Below, one piece after another: positions 50,462 through 58,911 of a DNA stretch of 64,000 nt. The first letter of the stretch is position 1. Every line of letters begins with the position of its first letter. The stretch lies in contig NZ_LT607409.1 of the NCBI RefSeq assembly GCF_900091505.1, positions 1,612,001-1,676,000 on the forward strand, written 5' to 3'. The notes under the pieces are model-generated. The model searched no databases, was not told where the DNA came from, and saw nothing but the letters and a program-made list of their open reading frames with translations. The DNA comes from Micromonospora chokoriensis. Lineage in GTDB: Bacteria > Actinomycetota > Actinomycetes > Mycobacteriales > Micromonosporaceae. The position numbers and the translations under genes are program-made.

Positions 50462-51970
50462 GTGAGCGAGCAGAACGCCGTGCCAGTGGACCCCGCCGAC
50501 GACCTTCCCGAGCAGATGAAGGTCCGCCGGGAGAAGCGGGACCGGATGCTCGCCGACGGCGTCGAGCCCTACCCGGTCGGTTTCTCCCGTACGACCACGC
50601 TGGCGCAGGTCCGGGAGCGCTACGCCGACCTGCCCACCGACACCGCGACCGGTGACCAGGTCGCTGTCACCGGTCGGGTGATCTTCGTACGCAACACCGG
50701 CAAGCTCTGCTTCGCGACCCTACGGGACGGCGACGGCACCGAGTTGCAGGCGATGCTCTCCCTGGACCGGGTCGGGCCGGAGCGGCTGGAGGCCTGGAAG
50801 CGCCTGGTCGACCTCGGTGACCACGTCGGCGTCACCGGTGAGGTGATCACCAGTCGCCGCGGTGAGCTGTCGGTGCTGGCCCAGCAGTGGGAGATGACCG
50901 CCAAGGCGCTGCGCCCGCTGCCGGTGGCGCACAAGCCGCTCTCCGAGGAGGCCCGCGTCCGGCAGCGTTACGTCGACCTGATCGTCCGGCCGCAGGCACG
51001 GGAGATGGTCCGTACCCGGGCGGCCACCGTCCGCAGTCTGCGCGATTCGCTGCACGGGCAGGGCTTCATCGAGGTGGAAACGCCGATGTTGCAACTGCTT
51101 CATGGTGGTGCGACGGCCCGACCGTTCGTGACCCACAGCAATGCGTTGAACACCGATCTGTATCTGCGAATCGCGCCGGAACTGTTTCTCAAGCGCGCGG
51201 TGGTTGGTGGCGTCGACCGTGTCTTCGAGATCAACCGCAACTTCCGTAATGAGGGTGTCGACTCTTCGCACTCGCCGGAGTTCGCGATGCTGGAGACGTA
51301 CCAGGCGTACGGGGACTACGACACCATCGGCGAGCTGACCCGCAATCTCGTGCAACAGGCGGCGATCGCGGTGAGCGGTTCGACGGTGGTGACCCACGCC
51401 GACGGGCGGGAGTTCGACCTGGGCGGCGAGTGGCGATCCGTGACGCTGTTCGGTGTGCTTTCCGAAGCGCTCGGCGAGGAGGTCACGGTCCGCACCGAGC
51501 GTTCCCGCCTGGTGGAGTACGCGGACAAGGTGGGATTGGCGGTCGACCCGAAGTGGGGGCCGGGCAAGCTGGCCGAGGAACTGTTCGAGGAACTTGTCGT
51601 TCCCGGCCTGGAGGCGCCCACCTTCGTGCGGGACTACCCGGAGGAGACCAGCCCGCTCACCCGGGCCCACCGCAGCGAGCCGGGCCTGGCCGAGAAGTGG
51701 GACCTCTACGTGCTCGGTTTCGAGCTGGGCACCGGGTACTCCGAGCTGGTCGACCCGGTCGTGCAGCGCGAGCGGCTGGTGACCCAGGCGCAGCTGGCGG
51801 CCCGCGGCGACGACGAGGCGATGCGTCTCGACGAGGACTTTCTCCGGGCGATGGAGTATGGAATGCCGCCGGCCGGCGGTATGGGAATGGGAATCGACCG
51901 CCTGTTGATGGCCCTCACCGGGCTGGGAATTCGGGAAACGATCCTCTTCCCGTTGGTCCGCCCCGAGTAG
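50462..51970 (+). CDS. lysS: Lysine-tRNA ligase (class II)
   Basis: 502 residues. The N-terminal OB-fold anticodon domain includes [20 protein letters not shown]. The catalytic domain carries motif 1 ([20 protein letters not shown]), motif 2 ([20 protein letters not shown]) and motif 3 ([15 protein letters not shown]). GTG 50462 ([10 protein letters not shown]) is chosen because GAGGAAG precedes it by the right distance. Neighbours coaX upstream and lsr2-clpC downstream match the actinobacterial order. Codons around 51060-51260 are less GC-biased than the flanks. Confidence 0.97.
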   Translation: MSEQNAVPVDPADDLPEQMKVRREKRDRMLADGVEPYPVGFSRTTTLAQVRERYADLPTDTATGDQVAVTGRVIFVRNTGKLCFATLRDGDGTELQAMLSLDRVGPERLEAWKRLVDLGDHVGVTGEVITSRRGELSVLAQQWEMTAKALRPLPVAHKPLSEEARVRQRYVDLIVRPQAREMVRTRAATVRSLRDSLHGQGFIEVETPMLQLLHGGATARPFVTHSNALNTDLYLRIAPELFLKRAVVGGVDRVFEINRNFRNEGVDSSHSPEFAMLETYQAYGDYDTIGELTRNLVQQAAIAVSGSTVVTHADGREFDLGGEWRSVTLFGVLSEALGEEVTVRTERSRLVEYADKVGLAVDPKWGPGKLAEELFEELVVPGLEAPTFVRDYPEETSPLTRAHRSEPGLAEKWDLYVLGFELGTGYSELVDPVVQRERLVTQAQLAARGDDEAMRLDEDFLRAMEYGMPPAGGMGMGIDRLLMALTGLGIRETILFPLVRPE

Positions 51971-52007
51971 TCGTGCCCGGCTCACGCCGAGCCGTAACGG
52001 CATCCTA

Positions 52008-52038
52008 TTGACGCGGCAAGCAGCTTACGGGTTATTGT
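52008..52038 (+). promoter_or_regulatory. Candidate lsr2 promoter
   Basis: TTGACG (52008-52013) and TATTGT (52033-52038) resemble -35 and -10 hexamers with a slightly long 19-bp spacer, 45 bp before the lsr2 start. The region is locally AT-richer than average. Confidence 0.4.
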
Positions 52039-52082
52039 GCTCTCGTTAAGCAGGAGCGCCCTGCTCGAAAGGAATGTGGGAC

Positions 52083-52427
52083 GTGGCCAAGCAGATCATT
52101 CACAAGCTGGTCGATGACCTGGACGGCGGGGACGCTGACGAGACCGTCAAGTTCGCCCTCGACGGCGTTCAGTACGAGATCGACCTGTCGAAGGCCAACG
52201 CCGCTAAATTGCGCGACGCTTTTGCCTCGTACGTGGGTGCCGGCACCAAGGTCGGCCGTGGTGGCGTCGTGATCGGCGGGCGTGCCGCCCGCGGTCGGGG
52301 TGGCGCGACCGCCGACCGGGAGCAGAACAAGGCGATCCGGGAGTGGGCCAAGAAGGCCGGCAAGGACATCTCGGACCGGGGTCGTATCCCCCAGGAGATC
52401 GTCGACGAGTACCACGCCAAGCGCTGA
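52083..52427 (+). CDS. lsr2: Nucleoid-associated protein Lsr2 (H-NS-like)
   Basis: 114 residues; bridges AT-rich DNA and silences horizontally acquired genes. The N-terminal oligomerisation domain (VDDLDGGDADETVKFALDGVQYEIDLS) is followed by a linker and the C-terminal DNA-binding domain (ADREQNKAIREWAKKAGKDI). ISDRGRIPQEIVDEYHAKR contains the RGR minor-groove hook. GTG 52083 (VAKQIIHKLV) is used because Lsr2 proteins begin there; an in-frame ATG at 52074 adds three residues. A hairpin terminator follows. Confidence 0.97.
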   Translation: MAKQIIHKLVDDLDGGDADETVKFALDGVQYEIDLSKANAAKLRDAFASYVGAGTKVGRGGVVIGGRAARGRGGATADREQNKAIREWAKKAGKDISDRGRIPQEIVDEYHAKR

Positions 52428-52469
52428 CCAGTCAGCAACCAGGTGGCGAGCAGCCACCGCAGGCGACAC

Positions 52470-52506
52470 CGACGCCGGGCCGGAGCACCTCTCCGGGCCG
52501 GCGTCG
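52470..52506 (+). terminator. lsr2 terminator hairpin
   Basis: A 16-bp stem with one mismatch (52470-52485 with 52491-52506) and a 5-base loop CACCT, 43 bp after the lsr2 stop. GC-rich, no T-run. Confidence 0.65.
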
Positions 52507-52593
52507 CCGTCTCCGACGGGCGACCGGTCGTTCCTCCCCGACACCGGCCGGGTGGGCAGCGGGCGGGCGGGAAGCTTTCGTGACCCGGCGGCG

Positions 52594-52636
52594 TTGTCCA
52601 CAACCAGTGGAGCAGCTATCCACAACCTGTGGACAA
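52594..52636. promoter_or_regulatory. Cluster of three DnaA-box-like sequences
   Basis: TTGTCCACA at 52594-52602 (plus strand), CTATCCACA at 52616-52624 (plus strand, one mismatch to TTATCCACA) and TTGTCCACA on the minus strand at 52628-52636. TTGTCCACA is the usual actinobacterial DnaA box. The outer two are inverted relative to each other. Confidence 0.55.
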
Positions 52637-52742
52637 CGTCCAAGAGGCCGGACGCGGCGTTCGTCGCGGTCCCGGACCGCCCTCTCCGAGCCCCCGGAAG
52701 CGCCTTCGGGGCCCGAATCGGGCACCTGTCGCGTCCGTCGGA

Positions 52743-52756
52743 TTTCGCTCTGCGCG
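52743..52756 (+). promoter_or_regulatory. ClgR-like operator upstream of clpC
   Basis: TTTCGC-N5-GCG fits the GTTCGC-N5-GCG pattern I recall for ClgR, the activator of clpC, clpP and lon genes in Streptomyces and corynebacteria. The match is partial and about 209 bp from the start codon. Confidence 0.35.
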
Positions 52757-52964
52757 TAGCGACAGGACTACCGGAACACCTCCTGAGCGCGGACGGTTGT
52801 CCAAAACGACGTGGAACCGACCCAGAGCAGAGACACACGACCTCAGCTGAGTCGGTCGGCGACGATAGAGTAAGGAGGCACGGACGCCCGTCCCGGACGT
52901 TCGTGCACCGGCCCCGCCAAGATCTTGACCATCAAGGCGCACGGCACGTGAGGAGCACGAGGGC

Positions 52965-55508
52965 ATGTTCGAGCGGTTCACCGACCGAGCGCGACGGGTT
53001 GTCGTCCTGGCCCAAGAAGAGGCCCGGATGCTCAACCACAACTACATCGGTACGGAACACATCCTGCTGGGCCTGATCCACGAGGGTGAAGGCGTCGCGG
53101 CTAAGGCCCTGGAGAGCCTCGGCATCTCCCTGGAGGGCGTCCGCCAGCAGGTCGAGGAGATCATCGGCCAGGGCCAGCAGGCGCCGAGCGGGCACATCCC
53201 GTTCACGCCGCGGGCCAAGAAGGTGCTGGAGCTGTCGCTGCGCGAGGCGCTGCAGCTCGGCCACAACTACATCGGCACCGAGCACATCCTGCTCGGGCTG
53301 ATCCGTGAGGGCGAGGGCGTCGCCGCCCAGGTGCTGGTCAAGCTCGGCGCCGACCTCAACCGGGTCCGCCAGCAGGTGATCCAGCTGCTCTCCGGCTACC
53401 AGGGCAAGGAGCCCGCCGCCGCGGGCGCCGCGCCGGGTGAGGCCGCGCCGTCGACCAGCCTGGTGCTGGACCAGTTCGGCCGCAACCTGACCCAGGCCGC
53501 CCGCGAGGGCAAGCTCGACCCGGTCATCGGGCGCGAGAAGGAAATCGAGCGGGTCATGCAGGTGCTCTCCCGCCGTACCAAGAACAACCCGGTCCTGATC
53601 GGTGAGCCCGGCGTCGGTAAGACCGCCGTGGTGGAGGGGCTGTCTCAGAAGATCATCAAGGGCGAGGTGCCCGAGACTCTGAAGGACAAGCAGCTCTACA
53701 CGCTCGACCTGGGTGCGCTGGTCGCCGGCTCCCGCTACCGCGGTGACTTCGAGGAGCGCCTCAAGAAGGTGCTCAAGGAGATCCGCACCCGCGGCGACAT
53801 CATCCTGTTCATCGACGAGATCCACACCCTGGTGGGTGCGGGTGCCGCCGAGGGCGCGATCGACGCCGCCAGCATCCTCAAGCCGATGCTGGCCCGTGGT
53901 GAGCTGCAGACCATCGGTGCCACCACCCTCGACGAATACCGCAAGCACCTGGAGAAGGACGCCGCTCTCGAGCGCCGCTTCCAGCCGATCCAGGTGGGTG
54001 AGCCCTCGCTGGCGCACACCATCGAGATCCTCAAGGGCCTGCGCGACCGCTACGAGGCGCACCACCGCGTGAGCATCACCGACGCCGCTCTCGTCGCCGC
54101 CGCGACTCTGGCCGACCGGTATATCTCCGACCGCTTCCTTCCGGACAAGGCGATCGACCTGATCGACGAGGCCGGCGCCCGGATGCGCATCCGTCGGATG
54201 ACCGCGCCGCCGGACCTGCGTGACTTCGACGAGCGCATCGCCCAGGTGCGTCGCGACAAGGAGTCCGCGATCGACGCTCAGGACTTCGAGCGCGCCGCTC
54301 AGCTGCGTGACAAGGAGAAGCAGCTCCTCGGTCAGAAGGCTCAGCGGGAGAAGGAGTGGAAGGCCGGTGACCTGGACGTCGTCAGCGAGGTCGACGACGA
54401 GCAGATCGCCGAGGTGCTCGGCAACTGGACCGGCATCCCGGTCTACAAGCTGACCGAGGAGGAGACCTCGCGCCTGCTGCGCATGGAGGACGAGCTGCAC
54501 AAGCGCGTCATCGGCCAGGAGGACGCGGTCAAGGCGGTCTCGAAGGCGATCCGGCGTACCCGGGCCGGCCTGAAGGACCCGAAGCGCCCCTCGGGCTCGT
54601 TCATCTTCGCCGGTCCGTCCGGTGTCGGTAAGACCGAGCTGTCCAAGGCGCTCGCCGAGTTCCTCTTCGGCAGCGAGGATGCCCTCATCCAGCTGGACAT
54701 GTCCGAGTTCCACGACCGCTACACGGTCTCCCGGCTCGTGGGTGCCCCTCCCGGCTACGTCGGCTACGACGAGGGCGGGCAGCTGACCGAGAAGGTGCGG
54801 CGTCGGCCGTTCTCGGTGGTCCTCTTCGACGAGATCGAGAAGGCCCACCCGGACGTGTTCAACACGCTCCTGCAGATCCTCGAAGACGGTCGGCTCACCG
54901 ACGGTCAGGGTCGGATCGTGGACTTCAAGAACACGGTCATCATCCTGACCACCAACCTGGGCACCCGTGACGTCGCCAAGGCGGTGTCGCTGGGCTTCCA
55001 GGCCTCGGAGGACTCCGAGTCGAACTACGACCGGATGAAGCAGAAGGTCAACGACGAGCTCAAGCAGCACTTCCGGCCTGAGTTCCTCAACCGGATCGAC
55101 GACACCATCGTCTTCCACCAGCTGCGTCAGGCCGAGATCCTCTCGATCGTGGACATCATGATCCAGCGGATCGAGGGCCAGCTGCGTAACAAGGACATGG
55201 GTCTGGAGCTGACCGACAACGCCAAGAAGTACCTGGCGGCGAAGGGCTTCGACCCGGTGCTCGGTGCCCGTCCGCTTCGTCGCACGATCCAGCGCGACAT
55301 CGAGGACAACCTCTCCGAGCGGATCCTGTTCAACGAGCTGACCCCGGGTCAGATCGTCGTGGTGGACTGCGAGGGCGACCCGAACGACATCGACAAGTCC
55401 AAGCTCGTCTTCCGGGGCGCGGAGAAGCCGGTCGAGGTTCCGGACGCTGTTCCGGCCGACCTCGGTGGCACCGCCGCCGGCACCGCGGCAGCGGGCGCCG
55501 ACGAGTAG
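52965..55508 (+). CDS. clpC: ATP-dependent Clp protease ATP-binding subunit ClpC
   Basis: 847 residues; a hexameric unfoldase that feeds ClpP. Two Clp-N repeats (about 1-150, with [20 protein letters not shown] and [20 protein letters not shown]), AAA domain 1 with [14 protein letters not shown] near 213, a middle domain including a UVR-like segment ([20 protein letters not shown]), AAA domain 2 with [14 protein letters not shown] near 549, and a Gly/Ala-rich C-tail. The ATG at 52965 follows GTGAGGAGCACGAGGGC. Full length, with no anomaly. Essential in mycobacteria. Confidence 0.98.
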   Translation: MFERFTDRARRVVVLAQEEARMLNHNYIGTEHILLGLIHEGEGVAAKALESLGISLEGVRQQVEEIIGQGQQAPSGHIPFTPRAKKVLELSLREALQLGHNYIGTEHILLGLIREGEGVAAQVLVKLGADLNRVRQQVIQLLSGYQGKEPAAAGAAPGEAAPSTSLVLDQFGRNLTQAAREGKLDPVIGREKEIERVMQVLSRRTKNNPVLIGEPGVGKTAVVEGLSQKIIKGEVPETLKDKQLYTLDLGALVAGSRYRGDFEERLKKVLKEIRTRGDIILFIDEIHTLVGAGAAEGAIDAASILKPMLARGELQTIGATTLDEYRKHLEKDAALERRFQPIQVGEPSLAHTIEILKGLRDRYEAHHRVSITDAALVAAATLADRYISDRFLPDKAIDLIDEAGARMRIRRMTAPPDLRDFDERIAQVRRDKESAIDAQDFERAAQLRDKEKQLLGQKAQREKEWKAGDLDVVSEVDDEQIAEVLGNWTGIPVYKLTEEETSRLLRMEDELHKRVIGQEDAVKAVSKAIRRTRAGLKDPKRPSGSFIFAGPSGVGKTELSKALAEFLFGSEDALIQLDMSEFHDRYTVSRLVGAPPGYVGYDEGGQLTEKVRRRPFSVVLFDEIEKAHPDVFNTLLQILEDGRLTDGQGRIVDFKNTVIILTTNLGTRDVAKAVSLGFQASEDSESNYDRMKQKVNDELKQHFRPEFLNRIDDTIVFHQLRQAEILSIVDIMIQRIEGQLRNKDMGLELTDNAKKYLAAKGFDPVLGARPLRRTIQRDIEDNLSERILFNELTPGQIVVVDCEGDPNDIDKSKLVFRGAEKPVEVPDAVPADLGGTAAGTAAAGADE

Positions 55509-55525
55509 CACGACCAGCAGCAAGG

Positions 55526-55566
55526 GGCGGGGCCCCGGTGGCATGAGCCACCGGGGCCCCGCCTTT
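55526..55566 (+). terminator. clpC terminator
   Basis: A perfect 17-bp stem (55526-55542 with 55547-55563), loop ATGA, then TTT; 17 bp past the clpC stop. One of the strongest intrinsic terminators in the window. Confidence 0.9.
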
Positions 55567-55607
55567 CGCTGTTCGCACGGGTCACACCCGAGCGCCGGCC
55601 CGCCTCG

Positions 55608-55697
55608 CGTGCCCGGCCCGGCCCACCGTGCCCGGCCCGGCCCACCGTGCCCGGCCCGGCCCACCGTGCCCGGCCCGGCCCACCGCGCCCGGCCCGC
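55608..55697. repeat. 19-bp tandem repeat downstream of clpC
   Basis: CGTGCCCGGCCCGGCCCAC repeats four times with exact period 19 (55608-55683), followed by a diverged partial copy to 55697. It lies in the 416-bp non-coding stretch between clpC and mutY. Confidence 0.9.
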
Positions 55698-55750
55698 CTG
55701 TCTCGCGCCCGCCTGGGAGTGCCCGCGCCGCGCCGTCTCCCCACACCCCG

Positions 55751-55828
55751 CAAGATCACGCAACATCCTGGATGTAGTGGCCTCCAGCGCGAGTGAGGCC
55801 ACTACATCCAGGATCGGGCACGATCTTG
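55751..55828. repeat. Nested inverted-repeat element between clpC and mutY
   Basis: The inner arms are 20 bp and perfect (55765-55784 and 55795-55814, ATCCTGGATGTAGTGGCCTC) with a 10-base loop. The outer arms CAAGATC (55751-55757) and GATCTTG (55822-55828) are separated from them by 7-base unpaired segments on both sides. The symmetry gives a 78-bp cruciform-like unit. Confidence 0.85.
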
Positions 55829-55924
55829 GCCAGGCCGGGCGGGGTCAGGCTGGGCGGGGCGGCACGGGGATGAATGCCGGACCGGGCCGGTCGAGGGCGC
55901 AGCAGGGTTGTGCGGCTGCGGCGG

Positions 55925-56836
55925 TCAGGTGGTGAGGTCGGCGGCGGGGTGGGACGGACCGTCGCCGACGAGGCGGAAGCTGTCGCTGCCGGCTGCTTCG
56001 ACGAGACCGTCCTGAACCAGGCCGGCGAGGGCGCGGGCACGCTGGACATCGTCGGTCCAGACCTGGTCCAACCGTTGGTGCGGGACGGGTCCGGTGGATT
56101 CCCGCAGCACCCCCAGCAGCAGACCGCGGACCTGTCGGTCGGTGCCCGCGTACCGCTGGGGTCGGCGGGTCGGCCCGGCTGGTGCCTCCTGGCCGGAGGC
56201 CCGCCACGCGCAGATCGATTCGACCGGGCAGGCCGTGCAGCGCGGTGACCGGGCCGTGCAGATGACCGCGCCTAGCTCCATGAACGCGGCGCTGGCGAGT
56301 GCCGCCGCGGCCGGTTTCTCGGGTAGGAGTTCTTCGGTGGCGACCAGGTCGGCGGGTCTGGTGACCGGGCCGGCATCGGGCTCGCCGGCCACCGCTCGGC
56401 TGACCACACGGCGTACGTTGGTGTCGACCACCGGGTGCCGCTGCCCGTACGCGAAGGCGGCCACCGCCCGTGCCGTGTAGGTGCCGACGCCGGGCAGTGC
56501 CAGCAGTTGCTCCAACCGGTCCGGCACCTGGCCGCCGTGCCGTTCCACGATGGCGACGGCACAGTCGCGCAGGCGGACCGCCCGACGGGGGTAGCCGAGG
56601 CGTCCCCACATCCGGATCGCCTCGGCCTGGGTGTCGGCCGCCAGCGCCGCCGGGTCCGGCCAGCGGGCCAGCCACGCCTGCCAGGCTGGTACGACTCGGA
56701 CGACGGGCGTCTGCTGGAGCATGACCTCGCTGACCAGGATGGCCCACGGGGTGACGTCGGGTTCGCGCCACGGCAGCCTGCGGGCGTGCTGCTGGAACCA
56801 TCGGCTGACCAGTGTGGCGAAATCGGGTTGAGTCAT
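55925..56836 (-). CDS. mutY: A/G-specific adenine glycosylase
   Basis: 303 residues; removes adenine mispaired with 8-oxoguanine. Features: PWAILVSEVMLQQTPVVRV (catalytic Glu), the helix-hairpin-helix LPGVGTYTARAVAAFAYG followed by VVDTNVRRVVSR (catalytic Asp), and a [4Fe-4S] ligand set C-x6-C-x2-C-x5-C in CTARSPRCTACPVESIC. The C-terminal MutT-like domain of E. coli MutY is shortened, as in other actinobacterial forms. ATG 56836 (MTQPDFATL) is the family start; a longer open frame upstream has no support. Divergent from the ACT-domain gene. Confidence 0.96.
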   Translation of the reverse strand: MTQPDFATLVSRWFQQHARRLPWREPDVTPWAILVSEVMLQQTPVVRVVPAWQAWLARWPDPAALAADTQAEAIRMWGRLGYPRRAVRLRDCAVAIVERHGGQVPDRLEQLLALPGVGTYTARAVAAFAYGQRHPVVDTNVRRVVSRAVAGEPDAGPVTRPADLVATEELLPEKPAAAALASAAFMELGAVICTARSPRCTACPVESICAWRASGQEAPAGPTRRPQRYAGTDRQVRGLLLGVLRESTGPVPHQRLDQVWTDDVQRARALAGLVQDGLVEAAGSDSFRLVGDGPSHPAADLTT

Positions 56837-56932
56837 GGCGTCGTCGATGATGTCACGCTCCGCGATCCCGGTGGATGGGCGGCTCGGGCGGGGTGCCACG
56901 ACGGCGCTCGTCGGATCGGAGAGAATGCGCGG

Positions 56933-57445
56933 ATGAACGAGCTCGCGATCACCGTCATCGGTCGGGACCGGCCCGGCATCGTGGCCGACGTCGCCGAGGT
57001 GCTGGCCGGACTGGGCGCCAACCTGACCGACAGCACGATGACGCGGCTGCGGGGGCATTTCGCGATGACGCTCATCTGCACCGGGCCGGGCGCGGACGAG
57101 GTCGAGGTCGCGTTGGCGCCGCTGGCCGCCGAGGGTCAACTGCTGGCGACGGTACGCGCGGTCACGCCGGACGGGGACGTGCCTCCGGTGGGTGAGCCGT
57201 ACGTGATGGCGGTGCACGGTTCGGACCGGATGGGCATCGTCGCGGCGATGACGCGGGTGCTCGTCGACGCCGGTGGGAATGTGACGGACCTGAGTACGCG
57301 GTTGGCTGGTTCGCTCTACGTGGTGCTGGCCGAGGTGGAGTTGCCGGCCGGTGTGGCCGACACGCTTGTCGACCGGCTGCACCGGACGGCTGGTGAGTTG
57401 GGCGTGGAGGTCACGCTCCGGCCGGCGGACCCGGACCTGTTGTGA
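56933..57445 (+). CDS. Two-ACT-domain (GcvR-like) amino-acid-sensing protein
   Basis: 170 residues comprising two ACT domains: ELAITVIGRDRPGIVADVAE through about residue 80, and YVMAVHGSDRMGIVAAMTRV through the end. The DRPGIVAD and DRMGIVA turns are the ligand-binding segments. The layout matches GcvR-type regulators and ACT-only proteins; there is no DNA-binding domain. The ATG at 56933 follows GGAGAG. The stop overlaps def (GTGA), so it is coupled to peptide deformylase. Confidence 0.9.
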   Translation: MNELAITVIGRDRPGIVADVAEVLAGLGANLTDSTMTRLRGHFAMTLICTGPGADEVEVALAPLAAEGQLLATVRAVTPDGDVPPVGEPYVMAVHGSDRMGIVAAMTRVLVDAGGNVTDLSTRLAGSLYVVLAEVELPAGVADTLVDRLHRTAGELGVEVTLRPADPDLL

Positions 57446-58014
57446 CCGGCGGCGAGAGCGTGCCGGACGTCGGTCTGGGCGGGTGGACGCCTGAGTCGTT
57501 GGTCGTGCCGGGTGAGGTGCGGCCGGTGGTGTCGGCCCCGCACCCGGTGTTGAGCCGGGCCGCCGAGGCGGTCGATCCGACGGCGAAGGAGACGGTCCAG
57601 CTCGCGGCCGACCTGGTGGCGACGATGCGGGTGTCGCCGGGCTGCGTCGGGCTGGCCGCCCCGCAGGTCGGTGTGGGCGCTCGCGTGTTCGCTGTCGATG
57701 TGACGGGGCACCCGAAGGCGGTCACTGTCCATGGCACGTTCGTGCTCTGCAATGCCCGCGTGGTCGAGGCGACTCGGTGGAAGCCGGGCCGGGAGGGGTG
57801 CATGTCGGTGCCGGACCTGACCGGGGACGTGAAGCGGGCCAGTCGGCTGGTGGTGGAGGGCGATCTCCCGGGCACGGGCGAGCAGGTCCGGTTGGTGACC
57901 GACGGGTTCGAGGCTCGGGCGTTGCAGCATGAGATCGACCACTGTGCGGGTCTGCTCTTCCTTGATCGGGTGGCGGGTGCGCACGCCGTCTACCAGCGGA
58001 AGGTCTACCTCTGA
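57442..58014 (+). CDS. def: Peptide deformylase
   Basis: 190 residues; removes the N-formyl group from new proteins. All three motifs are present: GCVGLAAPQVG (motif I), REGCMSVP (motif II, Met where Leu is usual) and QHEIDHC (motif III, HExxH). The metal ligands are the Cys of motif II and the two His of motif III. There is a ~28-residue N-terminal extension compared with E. coli Def. GTG 57442 overlaps the ACT gene stop. Possibly one of several deformylases, common in Actinobacteria. Confidence 0.95.
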   Translation: MTGGESVPDVGLGGWTPESLVVPGEVRPVVSAPHPVLSRAAEAVDPTAKETVQLAADLVATMRVSPGCVGLAAPQVGVGARVFAVDVTGHPKAVTVHGTFVLCNARVVEATRWKPGREGCMSVPDLTGDVKRASRLVVEGDLPGTGEQVRLVTDGFEARALQHEIDHCAGLLFLDRVAGAHAVYQRKVYL

Positions 58015-58132
58015 TCGGCTGCCGGACGGCTCGCCCCTCCGTCCTCAGTGGAGGTTCGTACGTGCGCCCGGGGGCGGCTCCGGCGCGTCGTACAGTGCTG
58101 GCGGGCAGAGCGAGACTACGGTGGGGGGCATC

Positions 58133-58852
58133 ATGCGTCTGACGGTCGGCCCCCTGCCACCCGCCGTGTACTGGCGGCGTCGTGTCGTCGTACTCGGAGC
58201 GGGGCTTCTCTTCCTGATTGTCCTGCTCTATTCCTGCAGCCAGTCGGGTCGTTCCAGCGGTCAGGATCCGAAGGCGGGAGGATCGCCGTCGACGACGTCC
58301 TCCGCGACGTCTGATCCCAATGGGCCGGTGCTGACACCGCAGACCGGGGCTGCGTCGCCGTCCACGTCCGCCGATTCGGGTCCGACGAGCCCGAGCCCGG
58401 CGATCACCAGCAACGACCCTCCGCTGGGCGCGGCAGCCGGCTCGGAGGACGACGGCACCTGCACCAACGACGAGATCAGCGTCGTCTCGGTGGCGAGCCC
58501 GACCTCCGTCCAGCGGGGGGCGTTGGTCGACCTGCAGCTCAAGATCAAGAACACGTCGGACCGGACGTGCAGCCGGAACGTCGGTGCGGAGGCGCAGGAG
58601 ATCTTCGTCAAGTCCGGTGCGGAGAAGATCTGGTCGTCGGACACCTGCGGCAAGGCGCAGGGTGCGGACGTGCAGTCCTTCACGCCGAACTTCGAGCGCT
58701 CCTACCAGGTGTCCTGGAACGGCCGGGACACCAGCCGGTGCGACGGCAGCGGGTTGGCGGCCGGGCCGTTCCCGCCCGCCGGGTCGTACCAGGTGTTCGC
58801 CCGGGTGGGCACGAAGCTCAGCTCACCGACGAAGCTCACCGTCACCGGCTGA
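58133..58852 (+). CDS. Membrane-anchored protein with extracytoplasmic beta domain
   Basis: 239 residues: a short cytoplasmic start, one TM helix (VVVLGAGLLFLIVLLYSCS), a ~75-residue Ser/Thr/Pro/Gly linker, then a ~125-residue domain with four spaced cysteines (GTCTNDEISVV, RTCSRNVGAE, SDTCGKAQGA, TSRCDGSGLA). It has an Ig-like alternating pattern ending GSYQVFARVGTKLSSPTKL. The family is not recognised; it resembles secreted or anchored cell-surface proteins of Actinobacteria. The Cys in YSCS is not a standard lipobox. It converges on disA. Confidence 0.8.
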   Translation: MRLTVGPLPPAVYWRRRVVVLGAGLLFLIVLLYSCSQSGRSSGQDPKAGGSPSTTSSATSDPNGPVLTPQTGAASPSTSADSGPTSPSPAITSNDPPLGAAAGSEDDGTCTNDEISVVSVASPTSVQRGALVDLQLKIKNTSDRTCSRNVGAEAQEIFVKSGAEKIWSSDTCGKAQGADVQSFTPNFERSYQVSWNGRDTSRCDGSGLAAGPFPPAGSYQVFARVGTKLSSPTKLTVTG

Positions 58853-58853
58853 G

Positions 58854-58911
58854 CCGGGTCAGACGTAGCGTCGCCGGGCCACAGTCGGCGTTACCGGGTC
58901 AGACGTAGCGT
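58854..58911. repeat. Duplicated 18-bp sequence at the 3' end of disA
   Basis: CCGGGTCAGACGTAGCGT occurs at 58854-58871 and 58894-58911, 40 bp apart. The second copy includes the disA stop and last codons (RYV); the first lies in the gap between the convergent genes. Confidence 0.85.

Larger units (their letters stand above)
52428..52964. other. 537-bp intergenic region between lsr2 and clpC
   Basis: No credible gene. From left to right it holds the lsr2 terminator hairpin, three DnaA-box-like nonamers in 43 bp, a ClgR-like site, a fourth weaker TTGTCCAAA (52797-52805), a -10-like TAGAGT (52866-52871) and a CAAGATCTTG palindrome (52918-52927) near the clpC start. It is long for this genome, suggesting complex clpC regulation. 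Confidence 0.6.

Noticed and set aside
55608..55697. Possible CRISPR array
   Set aside because: The units are contiguous with period 19 and have no unique spacers; this is a plain tandem repeat.
52932..55802. 956-codon open frame antisense to clpC
   Set aside because: A shadow of clpC: high GC third positions remove stop codons on the opposite strand. The translation is a Leu/Asp/Arg/Val-rich mixture without domains, whereas the plus strand is a full ClpC.
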